A stretch of 64,000 nt of DNA from Neorhizobium galegae (GTDB lineage: Bacteria; Pseudomonadota; Alphaproteobacteria; Rhizobiales; Rhizobiaceae). The notes under the pieces are model-generated. The model saw only the letters and a list, made by a program, of their open reading frames with translations. It had not been told where the DNA came from and searched no databases. Below are positions 42,674-50,817 of the stretch, piece after piece (the stretch's first letter is position 1; each line of letters opens with the position of its first letter). Both the position numbers and the translations under genes were made by a program. The stretch lies in contig NZ_JAGIPG010000005.1 in the NCBI RefSeq assembly GCF_017877055.1, positions 1 through 64,000 of the forward strand, in the 5' to 3' direction.

Positions 42674-43102
42674 ATGATCGATCCGCATTGTCATTCCAGC
42701 AGCATCATGGTGGAGCGCCCGGCGGCGGTCGCCTTTGAACTCATGTCGGACGGGCTGAAACAGGGGCAGTGGGCCTGGGGCAGCCTCAATCGCACCGAGG
42801 TCGAGCCCGGCCTCTTCTGCGGCACTTCGACCTTTACCGGAAAACAGACATTCGTGCGGCTCAATGTCGACCGTGCGCGTTTCCAGGTCGATTACGAAGT
42901 CGGCGCGGCCAAGGAAACCATGCAATTCCGCAATATGTCTCGCGTCATTCCGGGCGAACTCCTGCGCATGGGGCCGGACAAGTGCGTGGTGACGTTGCTG
43001 ACCTGGCGGCTGGAGACGCAGACGGATGCGGAATGGATCCAGTTCGGCACGATCCACGAGGCCGAGATGTTCCTGATCAAGGGCATCCTGGAACGGGCAT
43101 AA
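42674..43102 (+). CDS. SRPBCC/START-like small protein
   Basis: The 142-residue protein has the helix-grip pattern: MVERPAAVAFELMSDGLKQG, then TFVRLNVDRARFQVDYEV and a C-terminal helix EAEMFLIKGILER. Such folds bind hydrophobic ligands; some cyclise or hydrolyse aromatic intermediates. It is first in the operon with the CoA ligase (10-base gap) and directly downstream of a strong operator copy, so it is probably a pathway component rather than a housekeeping protein. The assignment rests on pattern only. Confidence 0.65.
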   Translation: MIDPHCHSSSIMVERPAAVAFELMSDGLKQGQWAWGSLNRTEVEPGLFCGTSTFTGKQTFVRLNVDRARFQVDYEVGAAKETMQFRNMSRVIPGELLRMGPDKCVVTLLTWRLETQTDAEWIQFGTIHEAEMFLIKGILERA

Positions 43103-43112
43103 GGATAGAGTC

Positions 43113-44726
43113 ATGCATTCTCCCTATCTGCTGTTCGAGGCCCAGGCGCTGAAAAAACCGGGCGCGCCGATGCTGATCGCGCCGGCCAGCGCAAAGCTGC
43201 CTTATGCGCCGGAAGGCTTTCGCTATAGCTATGGCGAGGTTTTCGCTCGCGTCGGTCTTCTGAAGCAGAAGTTCGCGGCGGCAGGATACGGGATCGGAGC
43301 CCGCGTCGCGCTGCTCCTCGAAAACCGTCCGGAATTCTTCGACTACTGGCTGGCACTCAACGCAATCGGCGTCTCGATCGTGCCGGTCAATCCCGATCTG
43401 CGCCGCGACGAGCTGCTGTTCCAGCTGGACATGGCCGAGACTCCGCTGATGGTGGTCGTCCGCGAGCGGCTGGATGATCTGCGGGCCATCTCGCCCGGCA
43501 AGGTGACGGTGATCGCTGCCGGTGACGACATTCCGCCTTCGCCGGAAACGCGCGAGGCGCGACCCGGCGGCCCGGATGCCGAATGCGCGCTGCTCTTCAC
43601 GTCCGGCAGCACCGGCAAGCCGAAGGGCTGTATTCTCTCGAACGTCTATTTCATCGGCATCGCCGAATGGTACACGACGCAGGGCGGCATCGCCGAGATG
43701 GGCGAGGGAACCGAAGTGGCGCTGACGCCGCTGCCGATGTTCCACATGAATGCGCTCGGCTGCACGGCGGTCGGCATGATCATGAAGGGCGGCGCGGTCG
43801 CGCCGCTCGACCGGTTCCATTCGAGCAGCTGGTGGGCCTCGATCGCCGATTCCGGCGCGACCATCATTCATTGCCTGGGCGTCATTCCCGCGATCCTGCT
43901 GCAACTTCCCACTGTTGAAGCGGAACGGGCGCACAAGGTGAAATTCGCGCTTGGGCCGGGTGTCGATGCCCGTCACAAGATCGAATTCGAGGCGCGTTAC
44001 GGCATCCCGATCGTCGAAGCCTGGGCGATGACCGAGACCGGCGGCCGAGCCGTGACCACCACAGCGGCGGACGAATATACACCGGGCCTGCGCTGCATCG
44101 GCCGGCCGCGTGCCGGCATGGATTTTCGGATCGTCGATGATGCGGGGAATGATGCGGAACTCGGCAAGCCCGGGGAACTGCTGGTGCGCGCCCAAGGCGC
44201 GAACCCGCGCGACGGTTTCTTCAGCGGCTATTTGAAGGACGAAAAGGCGACCGAGGAGGCCTGGGAAGGCGGCTGGTTCCATACCGGCGACGTCGTTTAT
44301 GCCGACGACAAGGGGCTTCTCTATTTCTTCGACCGCAAGAAGAGCATCGTGCGGCGCAGCGGCGAAAACATCGCCGTGCTGGAAGTGGAAGCCGCGCTTG
44401 CCAAGGATCCGGCAATCAAGGCATCTGCGGTAACGCCGGTGCCGGACGATCTGCGCGGCGAGGAAGTTTTTGCATTCATCGTTGAAGGCGAAACCGCTGG
44501 CTCGGCGGAGCCGGTCGAGAAGGCGAAGCGGGTCATCGAGGCAGCCGGCGCGCATATCGCCTATCACAAACTGCCCGGCTACGTGGTCTTTGTCGACAGG
44601 CTGCCGGTGAGTTCGACCCAGAAGCTGCAGCGCGGCGAGATCAAGACGATGGCGGCAAAGGCGGTGGAGGACGGTTCGGCGATCGACCTCAGGAAGCTGA
44701 AGGCATCCATCCGAAAGGCGGGATGA
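43113..44726 (+). CDS. AMP-forming acyl-CoA ligase
   Basis: The 537-residue ANL-superfamily enzyme has LLFTSGSTGKPKGCILS (P-loop-like motif), the VEAWAMTETGG adenylate motif, GGWFHTGDVVYADDKG and the C-terminal catalytic-Lys region VSSTQKLQRGEIK. It activates a carboxylic acid to its CoA ester using ATP. In this island it is the obvious candidate to feed the CoA-aromatic operon, perhaps with anthranilate or an indole carboxylate, but substrate residues cannot be read reliably. It follows the SRPBCC gene and precedes Ohr. Confidence 0.9.
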   Translation: MHSPYLLFEAQALKKPGAPMLIAPASAKLPYAPEGFRYSYGEVFARVGLLKQKFAAAGYGIGARVALLLENRPEFFDYWLALNAIGVSIVPVNPDLRRDELLFQLDMAETPLMVVVRERLDDLRAISPGKVTVIAAGDDIPPSPETREARPGGPDAECALLFTSGSTGKPKGCILSNVYFIGIAEWYTTQGGIAEMGEGTEVALTPLPMFHMNALGCTAVGMIMKGGAVAPLDRFHSSSWWASIADSGATIIHCLGVIPAILLQLPTVEAERAHKVKFALGPGVDARHKIEFEARYGIPIVEAWAMTETGGRAVTTTAADEYTPGLRCIGRPRAGMDFRIVDDAGNDAELGKPGELLVRAQGANPRDGFFSGYLKDEKATEEAWEGGWFHTGDVVYADDKGLLYFFDRKKSIVRRSGENIAVLEVEAALAKDPAIKASAVTPVPDDLRGEEVFAFIVEGETAGSAEPVEKAKRVIEAAGAHIAYHKLPGYVVFVDRLPVSSTQKLQRGEIKTMAAKAVEDGSAIDLRKLKASIRKAG

Positions 44727-44797
44727 ACTCGCTTACGGCTCTTCATCTTTTCTGCTATACCATAAATCACAGCTTAAATCCTGATATGGAGGCGTGC

Positions 44798-45223
44798 ATG
44801 ACCCCGGAAAAGATCCTCTACGAAACGTCCGTCATCGCTCACGGCGGCCGGGAAGGAAAAGCGCAGAGCACGGACGGCACCTTTGCCGTCAATCTCTCGG
44901 TACCGAAGGGACTCGGCGGACCGGGTGGCGACGGGACCAACCCGGAGCAGCTTTTCGCAGCCGGTTATGCGGCCTGCTTCCTCGGCGCGGTGAAGCTCGT
45001 GGCGCGCACCAGCAAGATCGCGCTGCCGGACGACGTTTCGATCACCGCAAAGGTCGGCATCGGCCCGGTGCCGGTCGGCTACGCACTGGCGGTCGAGCTT
45101 GTAGCGTCCTTGCCGGGCCTCGAACGTGCGGTCGCAGAAGAGATCGTCGCAGGTGCGCATGAGCGCTGCCCCTATTCGAATGCGACGCGCGGCAATGTCG
45201 ACGTCAAGCTGACGGTCGCCTGA
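44798..45223 (+). CDS. ohr: Ohr-type organic hydroperoxide resistance protein
   Basis: The 141-residue OsmC-fold peroxidase has the Ohr signature around the first active Cys (NPEQLFAAGYAACFLGAVKL) and the second Cys (CPYSNATRGNVDV). It reduces organic hydroperoxides with dihydrolipoamide-type thiols. ATG 44798 has GGAGG six bases before it; ATG 44786 is less well placed. Its stop overlaps the thiolase-like start (TGATG), so here it is embedded in a catabolic operon rather than beside OhrR. It may detoxify a hydroperoxide made by a flavin oxygenase step. Confidence 0.88.
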   Translation: MTPEKILYETSVIAHGGREGKAQSTDGTFAVNLSVPKGLGGPGGDGTNPEQLFAAGYAACFLGAVKLVARTSKIALPDDVSITAKVGIGPVPVGYALAVELVASLPGLERAVAEEIVAGAHERCPYSNATRGNVDVKLTVA

Positions 45224-46401
45224 TGGCCTTTTCCCGTGCGCGGCAATCCTATGAGGGCGTGGTTCTGGCAGTACCGGTGACGGTGCCCTACCAGCGCTAT
45301 TCCATAGAGACCGCGCATTGGTGGATGGGCAAGGCGCTCAGGGCGCTGGCGGAAGGCGCCGGCATCAGCCATCGGGATTTCGATGGTTTTTCGGTCTCTA
45401 GCTTCACGATGGGGCCGGATGTCGCGGTCGGCCTGACCCAGCATTTCGGGCTGTCGCCGCGCCATATCGACCACGTGCCGATGGGTGGGGCTGCCGGTAT
45501 CGTCTCGCTTCGCCGGGCGGCGCGGGCGGTGCAGGCGGGCGACGCGGATATCGTTGCCTGCGTGGCGGCCGACACCAATCAGGTCGATACGTTCCGCAAG
45601 ACACTCGCCAACTTCTCCCGCTTCGCGCAGGACGCTTCCTATCCTTACGGCGCCGGCGGCCCCAATGCGAGCTTCGCTTTGATCGCCCGCCACTACATGG
45701 ATCGCTACGGTGCGACGCGGGAAGATTTCGGCAAGCTCTGCGTTGCCCAGCGCGACAATGCGCTTCGCAATCCCTATGCGCTGATGAAGAAGCCGCTGAC
45801 GCTGGAGCAATATATGTCGGCGCGGGCGATCGCCGAGCCCTTCCATCTGTTCGATTGCGTCATGCCCTGCGCCGGTGCGGAAGCCTTTCTGGTGATGCGC
45901 GAAGAGACGGCCGTTTCGCTAGGGCTTCCCTTCGTCCGGCTGCTGTCGGCCATCGAGAGGCACAACGCGTTTGCCGAGGATCCGGTGCAGGTGCGCGGCG
46001 GCTGGGTGGTTGATCGCGACGAGCTTTACGGCATGGCCGGTGCGGCGCCGGGTGATGTGGATTTTGTCCAGACCTATGACGATTATGCGGTGATCTCGAT
46101 GATGCAGTTCGAGGATCTGGGTTTTTGCGCAAAGGGCGAGGGGCCGGATTTCGTGCGCCAGCACACGTTCACGGTGGACGGATCCTTCCCGCACAACACC
46201 TCCGGCGGCCAGCTTTCGGTCGGTCAGGCGGGGGCCGCGGGCGGGCATCTTGGGCTTACCGAAGCGATGCGCCAGCTTTTGGGGACGGCCGAGGGTAGGC
46301 AGGTCGAGGATGCGAAGCTCGGGCTGGTTTCAGGTTTCGGCATGATCAACTACGACCGCGGGCTCGCTTCTGCAGCCGCCATCCTGGCGAGGGCATCATG
46401 A
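45223..46401 (+). CDS. Thiolase-fold protein (SCP-x/Ltp2-like) lacking thiolase catalytic residues
   Basis: The 392-residue protein has the whole thiolase fold, including PHNTSGGQLSVGQAGAAGGH near 323-342. The nucleophilic Cys position is Gly in HVPMGGAAGIVSL (about 88), the GHP His is Gln335 (GQA) and the C-terminal Cys is absent (SGFGMINYD). A Tyr sits where other thiolases have His or Asn (TYDDYAV, Tyr285). These changes resemble the Ltp2 aldolases of steroid side-chain cleavage, which work with a DUF35 partner, and a DUF35 protein is encoded next. Retro-aldol cleavage of a CoA ester is therefore more likely than thiolysis. Confidence 0.82.
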   Translation: MAFSRARQSYEGVVLAVPVTVPYQRYSIETAHWWMGKALRALAEGAGISHRDFDGFSVSSFTMGPDVAVGLTQHFGLSPRHIDHVPMGGAAGIVSLRRAARAVQAGDADIVACVAADTNQVDTFRKTLANFSRFAQDASYPYGAGGPNASFALIARHYMDRYGATREDFGKLCVAQRDNALRNPYALMKKPLTLEQYMSARAIAEPFHLFDCVMPCAGAEAFLVMREETAVSLGLPFVRLLSAIERHNAFAEDPVQVRGGWVVDRDELYGMAGAAPGDVDFVQTYDDYAVISMMQFEDLGFCAKGEGPDFVRQHTFTVDGSFPHNTSGGQLSVGQAGAAGGHLGLTEAMRQLLGTAEGRQVEDAKLGLVSGFGMINYDRGLASAAAILARAS

Positions 46402-47642
46402 CCGAGCCCCTCCTCAAGCCAAAGCGCAAGAACCCGCTCGCCCGCACCACTCAACCGCTGCTGCCTCCCTCGGCCCGCAGCCGCAAGGCGCACGGGTTGA
46501 CGCTTGCTGCCGCGACCGGCCGCTTCATGCTGCAATGCTGCGGCGAATGCGGGCGCTACACCTATCCGGCGCGCGAGGCCTGCCCGAACTGCCTTTCGCC
46601 CGAGTTGGCGTTCAAGGATGCGCCGACCGGCGGTTCGCTGCTGTCGGAAACCCGGATCGAAGTTACCAGTGATCCCTATTTCCGCGAGCACATGCCCTGG
46701 CGGACAGGGCTGGTTCAGCTCGATTGTGGGCCAATTGCCGTTGTGCATCTGCATGGCGATTGCGGCGAACCCGGTAGCCGGCTCACATTGTCCTTGCAGC
46801 TGGACCGGGCCGGACAGGCCGTGTTCTTCGCCAAATCCGTTTCGGAGGTGCCGCACATGGAAGACGATCCTCAATGGCGGGAAATGACTGCCGACCCGAA
46901 GCATCGGCGGGTTCTGATCACCGACGGGCGCAGCCCGCTTGCATTGCCGCTGGCGCAGGTTCTCAAGAAAGCCGGAGCGGCCAGGATTTTCGTCGGCGTG
47001 ACCGACCGGTGGAAACCTTTCGACGAGCAGGCGTCGCTGGAGGCGATCGAGGGGATCGAACTGGTCGATCTGGACCTGACGAGCGAGCGTTCCGTGCAGG
47101 ATCTGGCGATGGATATCGGCGCCAAGGTCGAGATCCTGATCAACACGGCCGATCATGTCCGGCCGGCGCGTCTCTTCGATGCGGGCGCGGCCAATGCGGT
47201 GCGCGAGGCGATGGACCATACCGTGATGGGGTTGATGCGACTTGCCCAGGCTTTTGGGCCGGTGATGCGCTCGCGCGGCGCCGACGGCGCGGCCGGAGCC
47301 GTCGCCTGGGTCAACGTGCTTTCGGTCCACGGGCTCAGCAATGCGCCGCAATTCGGCGTCCATTCCGCCGCGCATGCGGCCTGCCTGTCACTGTCGCAGT
47401 GGCTGCGCACCGAGCTTAAGCCAGGCGGTATCCGGGTCATCAACGCGTTCGCCGGGCCGCTCGATACCGAATGGTTCCAGACGGTGCCACCGCCGAAGGT
47501 GGCGCCAAAGGCCGTGGCCGACGCCGTTCTCGACGGGTTGAAGCGCGGTCTGGAAGATATCTATGTCGGGGATGTCGCCAAGGATATCGAGGCGCGGCTG
47601 TTCGACAATCCGAAAGCCGTCGAGCGGGAGGCTGGCCAATGA
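46398..47642 (+). CDS. DUF35 OB-fold/zinc-ribbon fused to a degenerate SDR domain
   Basis: A 414-residue fusion. Residues ~35-155 are a DUF35 unit with a zinc ribbon (CCGECGRYTYPAREACPNCL; Cys48, Cys51, Cys62, Cys65) and OB fold, the usual partner of thiolase-like proteins. Residues ~170-400 have an SDR fold whose glycine motif is broken (TDGRSPLA) and whose catalytic Tyr and Lys are both His (His322 and His326), although Ser309 keeps the normal spacing. It overlaps the thiolase-like gene by four bases. The SDR part is probably structural or a binding module, recalling inactive SDR subunits such as BbsC. Confidence 0.82.
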   Translation: MTEPLLKPKRKNPLARTTQPLLPPSARSRKAHGLTLAAATGRFMLQCCGECGRYTYPAREACPNCLSPELAFKDAPTGGSLLSETRIEVTSDPYFREHMPWRTGLVQLDCGPIAVVHLHGDCGEPGSRLTLSLQLDRAGQAVFFAKSVSEVPHMEDDPQWREMTADPKHRRVLITDGRSPLALPLAQVLKKAGAARIFVGVTDRWKPFDEQASLEAIEGIELVDLDLTSERSVQDLAMDIGAKVEILINTADHVRPARLFDAGAANAVREAMDHTVMGLMRLAQAFGPVMRSRGADGAAGAVAWVNVLSVHGLSNAPQFGVHSAAHAACLSLSQWLRTELKPGGIRVINAFAGPLDTEWFQTVPPPKVAPKAVADAVLDGLKRGLEDIYVGDVAKDIEARLFDNPKAVEREAGQ

Positions 47643-48430
47643 GCGACGATATTCTGGGCAAATTCGCCGAAGCCCTAGCGAGCGGGGCAGTCCGGGTCGT
47701 CGATCTCACCCATACGCTGTCGCCTGACTTTCCGGTCATTGTCATGCCGCCGGAACTGGGGCAATCCGCGCCGTTCCGCATGGAGAGGATTTCCCGCTAC
47801 GATGGCGGCGGGCCTGCGTGGTACTGGAACAACCTCTCCTTCGGCGAGCATACCGGCACCCATTTCGATGCGCCGATCCATTGGTATACCGGCCGCGATC
47901 TGCCGCTCAATTCCGTCGATACCCTGCCGCCGGCCGATATGATCGCGCCGGCCTGCGTGATCGATTGTTCGCAGCAGGCGGCCGGGGATGCGGATTTCCT
48001 GCTGACTGTTGCCGATGTGATGACCTGGGAAGAACAGCACGGCCGCATTCCGGCGCGATCCTGGGTATTCTTGCGGACCGACTGGTCGAAGAAGTCAGGC
48101 GCCGGCTATGCCAATCTGCGAGCGGATGGCGCCCATACGCCAGGGCCGGATACCGAGGTGATGCGCTGGCTGGTGGCGGAACGGGATATTATCGGCTTCG
48201 GGACGGAAACGATCGGCACGGATGCCGGGCAAGCCGGGCATTTCTCGCCGCCCTATCCCGCCCACCATTACCTTCACGGCGCCGGCCGCTATGGGCTGCA
48301 GTGCCTTACCAACCTCGACCAGCTGCCGCCGACGGGTGCGATGATCGTCGCCGCCCCGCTCAAAATCCAGAATGGTTCGGGCAGCCCGCTGCGCGTATTG
48401 GCGCTCGTTCAGGAGCGCTCGACCGGATGA
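47639..48430 (+). CDS. Cyclase-family metal hydrolase, copy 2
   Basis: The 263-residue protein has the metal motif HTGTHFDAPIHW and WVFLRTDWSKKSGAG, parallel to the 31313 protein, and the same C-terminal NLDQLPPTGAMIVAAPLKIQ pattern. It is a probable amide/lactam hydrolase. ATG 47639 overlaps the DUF35-SDR stop (ATGA), making it the last gene of the ligase operon. Its 3' end overlaps the converging MarR 3 gene by 22 bases. Confidence 0.88.
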   Translation: MSDDILGKFAEALASGAVRVVDLTHTLSPDFPVIVMPPELGQSAPFRMERISRYDGGGPAWYWNNLSFGEHTGTHFDAPIHWYTGRDLPLNSVDTLPPADMIAPACVIDCSQQAAGDADFLLTVADVMTWEEQHGRIPARSWVFLRTDWSKKSGAGYANLRADGAHTPGPDTEVMRWLVAERDIIGFGTETIGTDAGQAGHFSPPYPAHHYLHGAGRYGLQCLTNLDQLPPTGAMIVAAPLKIQNGSGSPLRVLALVQERSTG

Positions 48431-48951
48431 GACCCGCTCGCCACCCGCCGGGCGGCGGTGTCGTAGAAGCTCGTCAACAGTTCCAGCATTTCCGTTGCCC
48501 CGCCAAGTCCCTCTTCTGCATGGTCCATCTTCTGGATCAGCGAAATCAGCAGATGCCGGCGCAGAGCCCGATAATCCTGGGTGAGCTTGGTGCCCTTGCG
48601 GGTCGGGGTGTAGAGCGTGTCCTTGCGCGACCGGCCTTTGACGCGTTCGATGAGCTGCAGGGTCTGCAGTTTCTTGATGGCGTATTGAATGTTGGCGGTG
48701 TCGTCGCGGCCGAGAAGCCTCGAGATTTCGCCAAGCCCTTTCGGCTTGTTGCGATAGCGGATCGTGTGCAGGATGGCGGTGTCGAGGCCGCTCAGGCCGG
48801 CGCCGGCAAGCTCGCTCGAGCACTCCGCCTGCCAGCGCAGGAAGGCGGCGGAGATTCGCCAGAGCGACCATTCGAACTCCGTCAGCGCGGCTTCCGACAT
48901 CTCGACGGCCGTGTCGCTCAGCGGGTTCTCGGGCGTGGTCGGTGAAGTCAT
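48409..48951 (-). CDS. MarR/winged-helix regulator 3
   Basis: The 180-residue winged-helix protein has LGEISRLLGRDDTANIQYAI as recognition region and ERVKGRSRKDTLYTPTRKGT as wing, with SGLDTAILHTIRYRNKPKGL before it. ATG 48951 is preceded by GGAGAACCGC. It is divergent from the racemase-like gene. The promoter sequence GAGTAAAGCTTTAAAT (48980-48995) faintly resembles the TTTA-N4-TAAA class, so this protein is one candidate for that regulon. Confidence 0.82.
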   Translation of the reverse strand: MTSPTTPENPLSDTAVEMSEAALTEFEWSLWRISAAFLRWQAECSSELAGAGLSGLDTAILHTIRYRNKPKGLGEISRLLGRDDTANIQYAIKKLQTLQLIERVKGRSRKDTLYTPTRKGTKLTQDYRALRRHLLISLIQKMDHAEEGLGGATEMLELLTSFYDTAARRVASGSHPVERS

Positions 48952-49049
48952 GCGGTTCTCCGGGCGGTTTCTGCAACGGGAGTAAAGCTTTAAATTGGTG
49001 TTTTGACGAGCGCAAAATCGCACGGGCAAACGAACAAAACGAGGGGAAC

Positions 49050-49856
49050 ATGCGCATCTTCTGGCAAAGCTTCATCGACGCTACGTCAAGCGCCGCCTAT
49101 ATGAAGCGGCTCTCGAATTATCTGAATAAAATTGCCGAGCCGGGCACGACGGTGGACGTCTTCGGCATCAGCCCGCCGGACCGGCATTTCGGGCGGCTGG
49201 CTGAGTTCCGCTGCGCTGCGATCGCAATCGACAACGGGCTGGAGGCGGCGAGCCGCGGCTACGACGCCGTCGTCATCGGCCATTTCCAGGATCCCGGTCT
49301 CTACGAGCTCAAGTCGGCGCTGACCATTCCGGTGATCGGCGCCGGCGAGGTCTGCATGCATTACGCCGCACGGCTCGGGCGGCGCATTGCGCTCGTCACC
49401 CTCGACGACGTCTTTCAGGTCTGGCACTACGAGCAGGCCGATCTCTATGGCCTTGGCAGCCGGGTGAAGCACGTGGTCGGCATGAATTGCGAGCCTTCGG
49501 ATTTCAGCGCAGCCTTTGCGGGCGACGACGAGGCGCGGTGGCGGATGCTTGAAAGCTTCACCGCCTGCGCGGAGCCGCTGGTGCGTGATGGTGCCGATGT
49601 CGTGGTGCCGGCGGGCGTACTGCCGGGTCTCCTGGTCGGCGGGGAGTACGGGTTCAAGGTCCTGCATGCGCCTGTCGTCAACACGGCGGCGGTGACGCTG
49701 AAGAGCGCCGAGATGGATGTCCGGCTGCACAAGATCAATGGCATCGAGGTAAGCCGCGGGCCGTTCTGCGCGCTCGCCAACGAGCATGCGATCGAGGATT
49801 TCCGGACTTTCGTCGCCAATGGCCGTCAGGCGCCGCTGTTTCCGAGCGACTCCTGA
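49050..49856 (+). CDS. Asp/Glu/hydantoin-racemase homologue without catalytic cysteines
   Basis: The 268-residue protein matches the hydantoin-racemase subgroup around YDAVVIGHFQDPGLYELKSA, then IPVIGAGEVCMHYAARLG. In racemases the first Cys lies before the DPGL motif; here it is His78. The second Cys (GCAG region) is replaced in ADVVVPAGVLPGLL. Neither two-base racemisation nor the one-Cys arylmalonate decarboxylase mechanism is supported, so a different lyase or isomerase reaction is likely. ATG 49050 has GAGGGGAAC upstream. Confidence 0.8.
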   Translation: MRIFWQSFIDATSSAAYMKRLSNYLNKIAEPGTTVDVFGISPPDRHFGRLAEFRCAAIAIDNGLEAASRGYDAVVIGHFQDPGLYELKSALTIPVIGAGEVCMHYAARLGRRIALVTLDDVFQVWHYEQADLYGLGSRVKHVVGMNCEPSDFSAAFAGDDEARWRMLESFTACAEPLVRDGADVVVPAGVLPGLLVGGEYGFKVLHAPVVNTAAVTLKSAEMDVRLHKINGIEVSRGPFCALANEHAIEDFRTFVANGRQAPLFPSDS

Positions 49857-49862
49857 AGAACG

Positions 49863-50789
49863 TCACATCGTCAGCATCAGGCGCCCGCGCGAGATGGCGC
49901 CTTCTTCCATCAGGCGGTGAGCTTCCGCCGCCGCCGACAGGGGCATGGTGCGGGCGATCTGGGGCTTGAGCAGTCCGGCGCCGGCAAGATCCATCATCGA
50001 TTGAAGCGCCGACTTGTCGTCGGTGATCATCGCGCGGGTGACCTTGATGCCGAATTCCTCGCCGCGATCCCTGATCGGATCGGCGACCAGCCAGACCATA
50101 TGGCCGCCCTTCTTGAGCACCTTGTAGGACTTGTCGTGGACTTCGCCGCCCATCAGCTCGAAGACGATATCCTGATTGGTGAGGAGCTCGGAAAAGTCCT
50201 CCTCGTCGTAGGCGATGATGCGATCGGCACCGAGACCGAGCACATAGTCGCGATTGGTCGAGCGGCAGGTGGTGGTAACGTGGGCGCCGAGGTGGTGGCA
50301 GAGCTGGACCAGCAATCCGCCGACCGCACCGGAACCGGAATGGACGAGCACCTTGTCTCCGGATTTGACTTCCGCGGTTCGCACCGCAATCCAGGTGCTG
50401 AGGCCGGCATTGGTCAGCGCCACGGCCTCGACGGTGGAGAGGCTGTCCGGAATCTTGACAGCATGCTTTTCATCGACGGCGATCATTTCCGCATAACCGC
50501 CCTGGGCAAAGACGCCGGCCATGACTGCGGCCCGGTCTCCCGCCTTGAATTCCGTGACGTCGTCGCCGACCGCGATCACCGTGCCGCCGCCATCGCGCCC
50601 TGGCACGCTTGGCATCGGCAGGGTGAAATGGCTTTGCAGATAACCGGCGCGAAGTTTCCAGTCGAAAGGCGTGACGCTGGCGGCCTCGAGCTTCACCAGG
50701 ATCTGGCCCGGTCCGGCAACCGGCTCGGGCAGATCGACATAGTGCATCACATCGGCCGGGCCGTGCTCGCTGTATTGGATTGCCTTCAC
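49863..50789 (-). CDS. Quinone-oxidoreductase-like MDR enzyme, GTG start
   Basis: The 308-residue zinc-free medium-chain dehydrogenase/reductase has PSVPGRDGGGTVIAVGDDV, the cofactor motif VLVHSGSGAVGGLLVQLCHH and C-terminal RLMEEGAISRGRLML. It reduces enones or quinones with NADPH. GTG 50789 (AAGGGTG upstream; first residues VKAIQYSEHG, the usual family N-terminus) is chosen; a longer frame to 50927 overlaps the aldolase gene. It follows the aldolase gene by 28 bases on the same strand. Confidence 0.86.
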   Translation of the reverse strand: MKAIQYSEHGPADVMHYVDLPEPVAGPGQILVKLEAASVTPFDWKLRAGYLQSHFTLPMPSVPGRDGGGTVIAVGDDVTEFKAGDRAAVMAGVFAQGGYAEMIAVDEKHAVKIPDSLSTVEAVALTNAGLSTWIAVRTAEVKSGDKVLVHSGSGAVGGLLVQLCHHLGAHVTTTCRSTNRDYVLGLGADRIIAYDEEDFSELLTNQDIVFELMGGEVHDKSYKVLKKGGHMVWLVADPIRDRGEEFGIKVTRAMITDDKSALQSMMDLAGAGLLKPQIARTMPLSAAAEAHRLMEEGAISRGRLMLTM

Positions 50790-50817
50790 GTCTTCACCCT
50801 TGGAAAGTTGATGCGGC

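Noticed and set aside
44765..44780. Further TTTA-N4-TAAA site before ohr
   Set aside because: Only the right half (AGCT then TAAATC) matches; the left arm reads AATCAC. Similar weak half-sites at 25069, 32226 and 48980 were also left out of the count.
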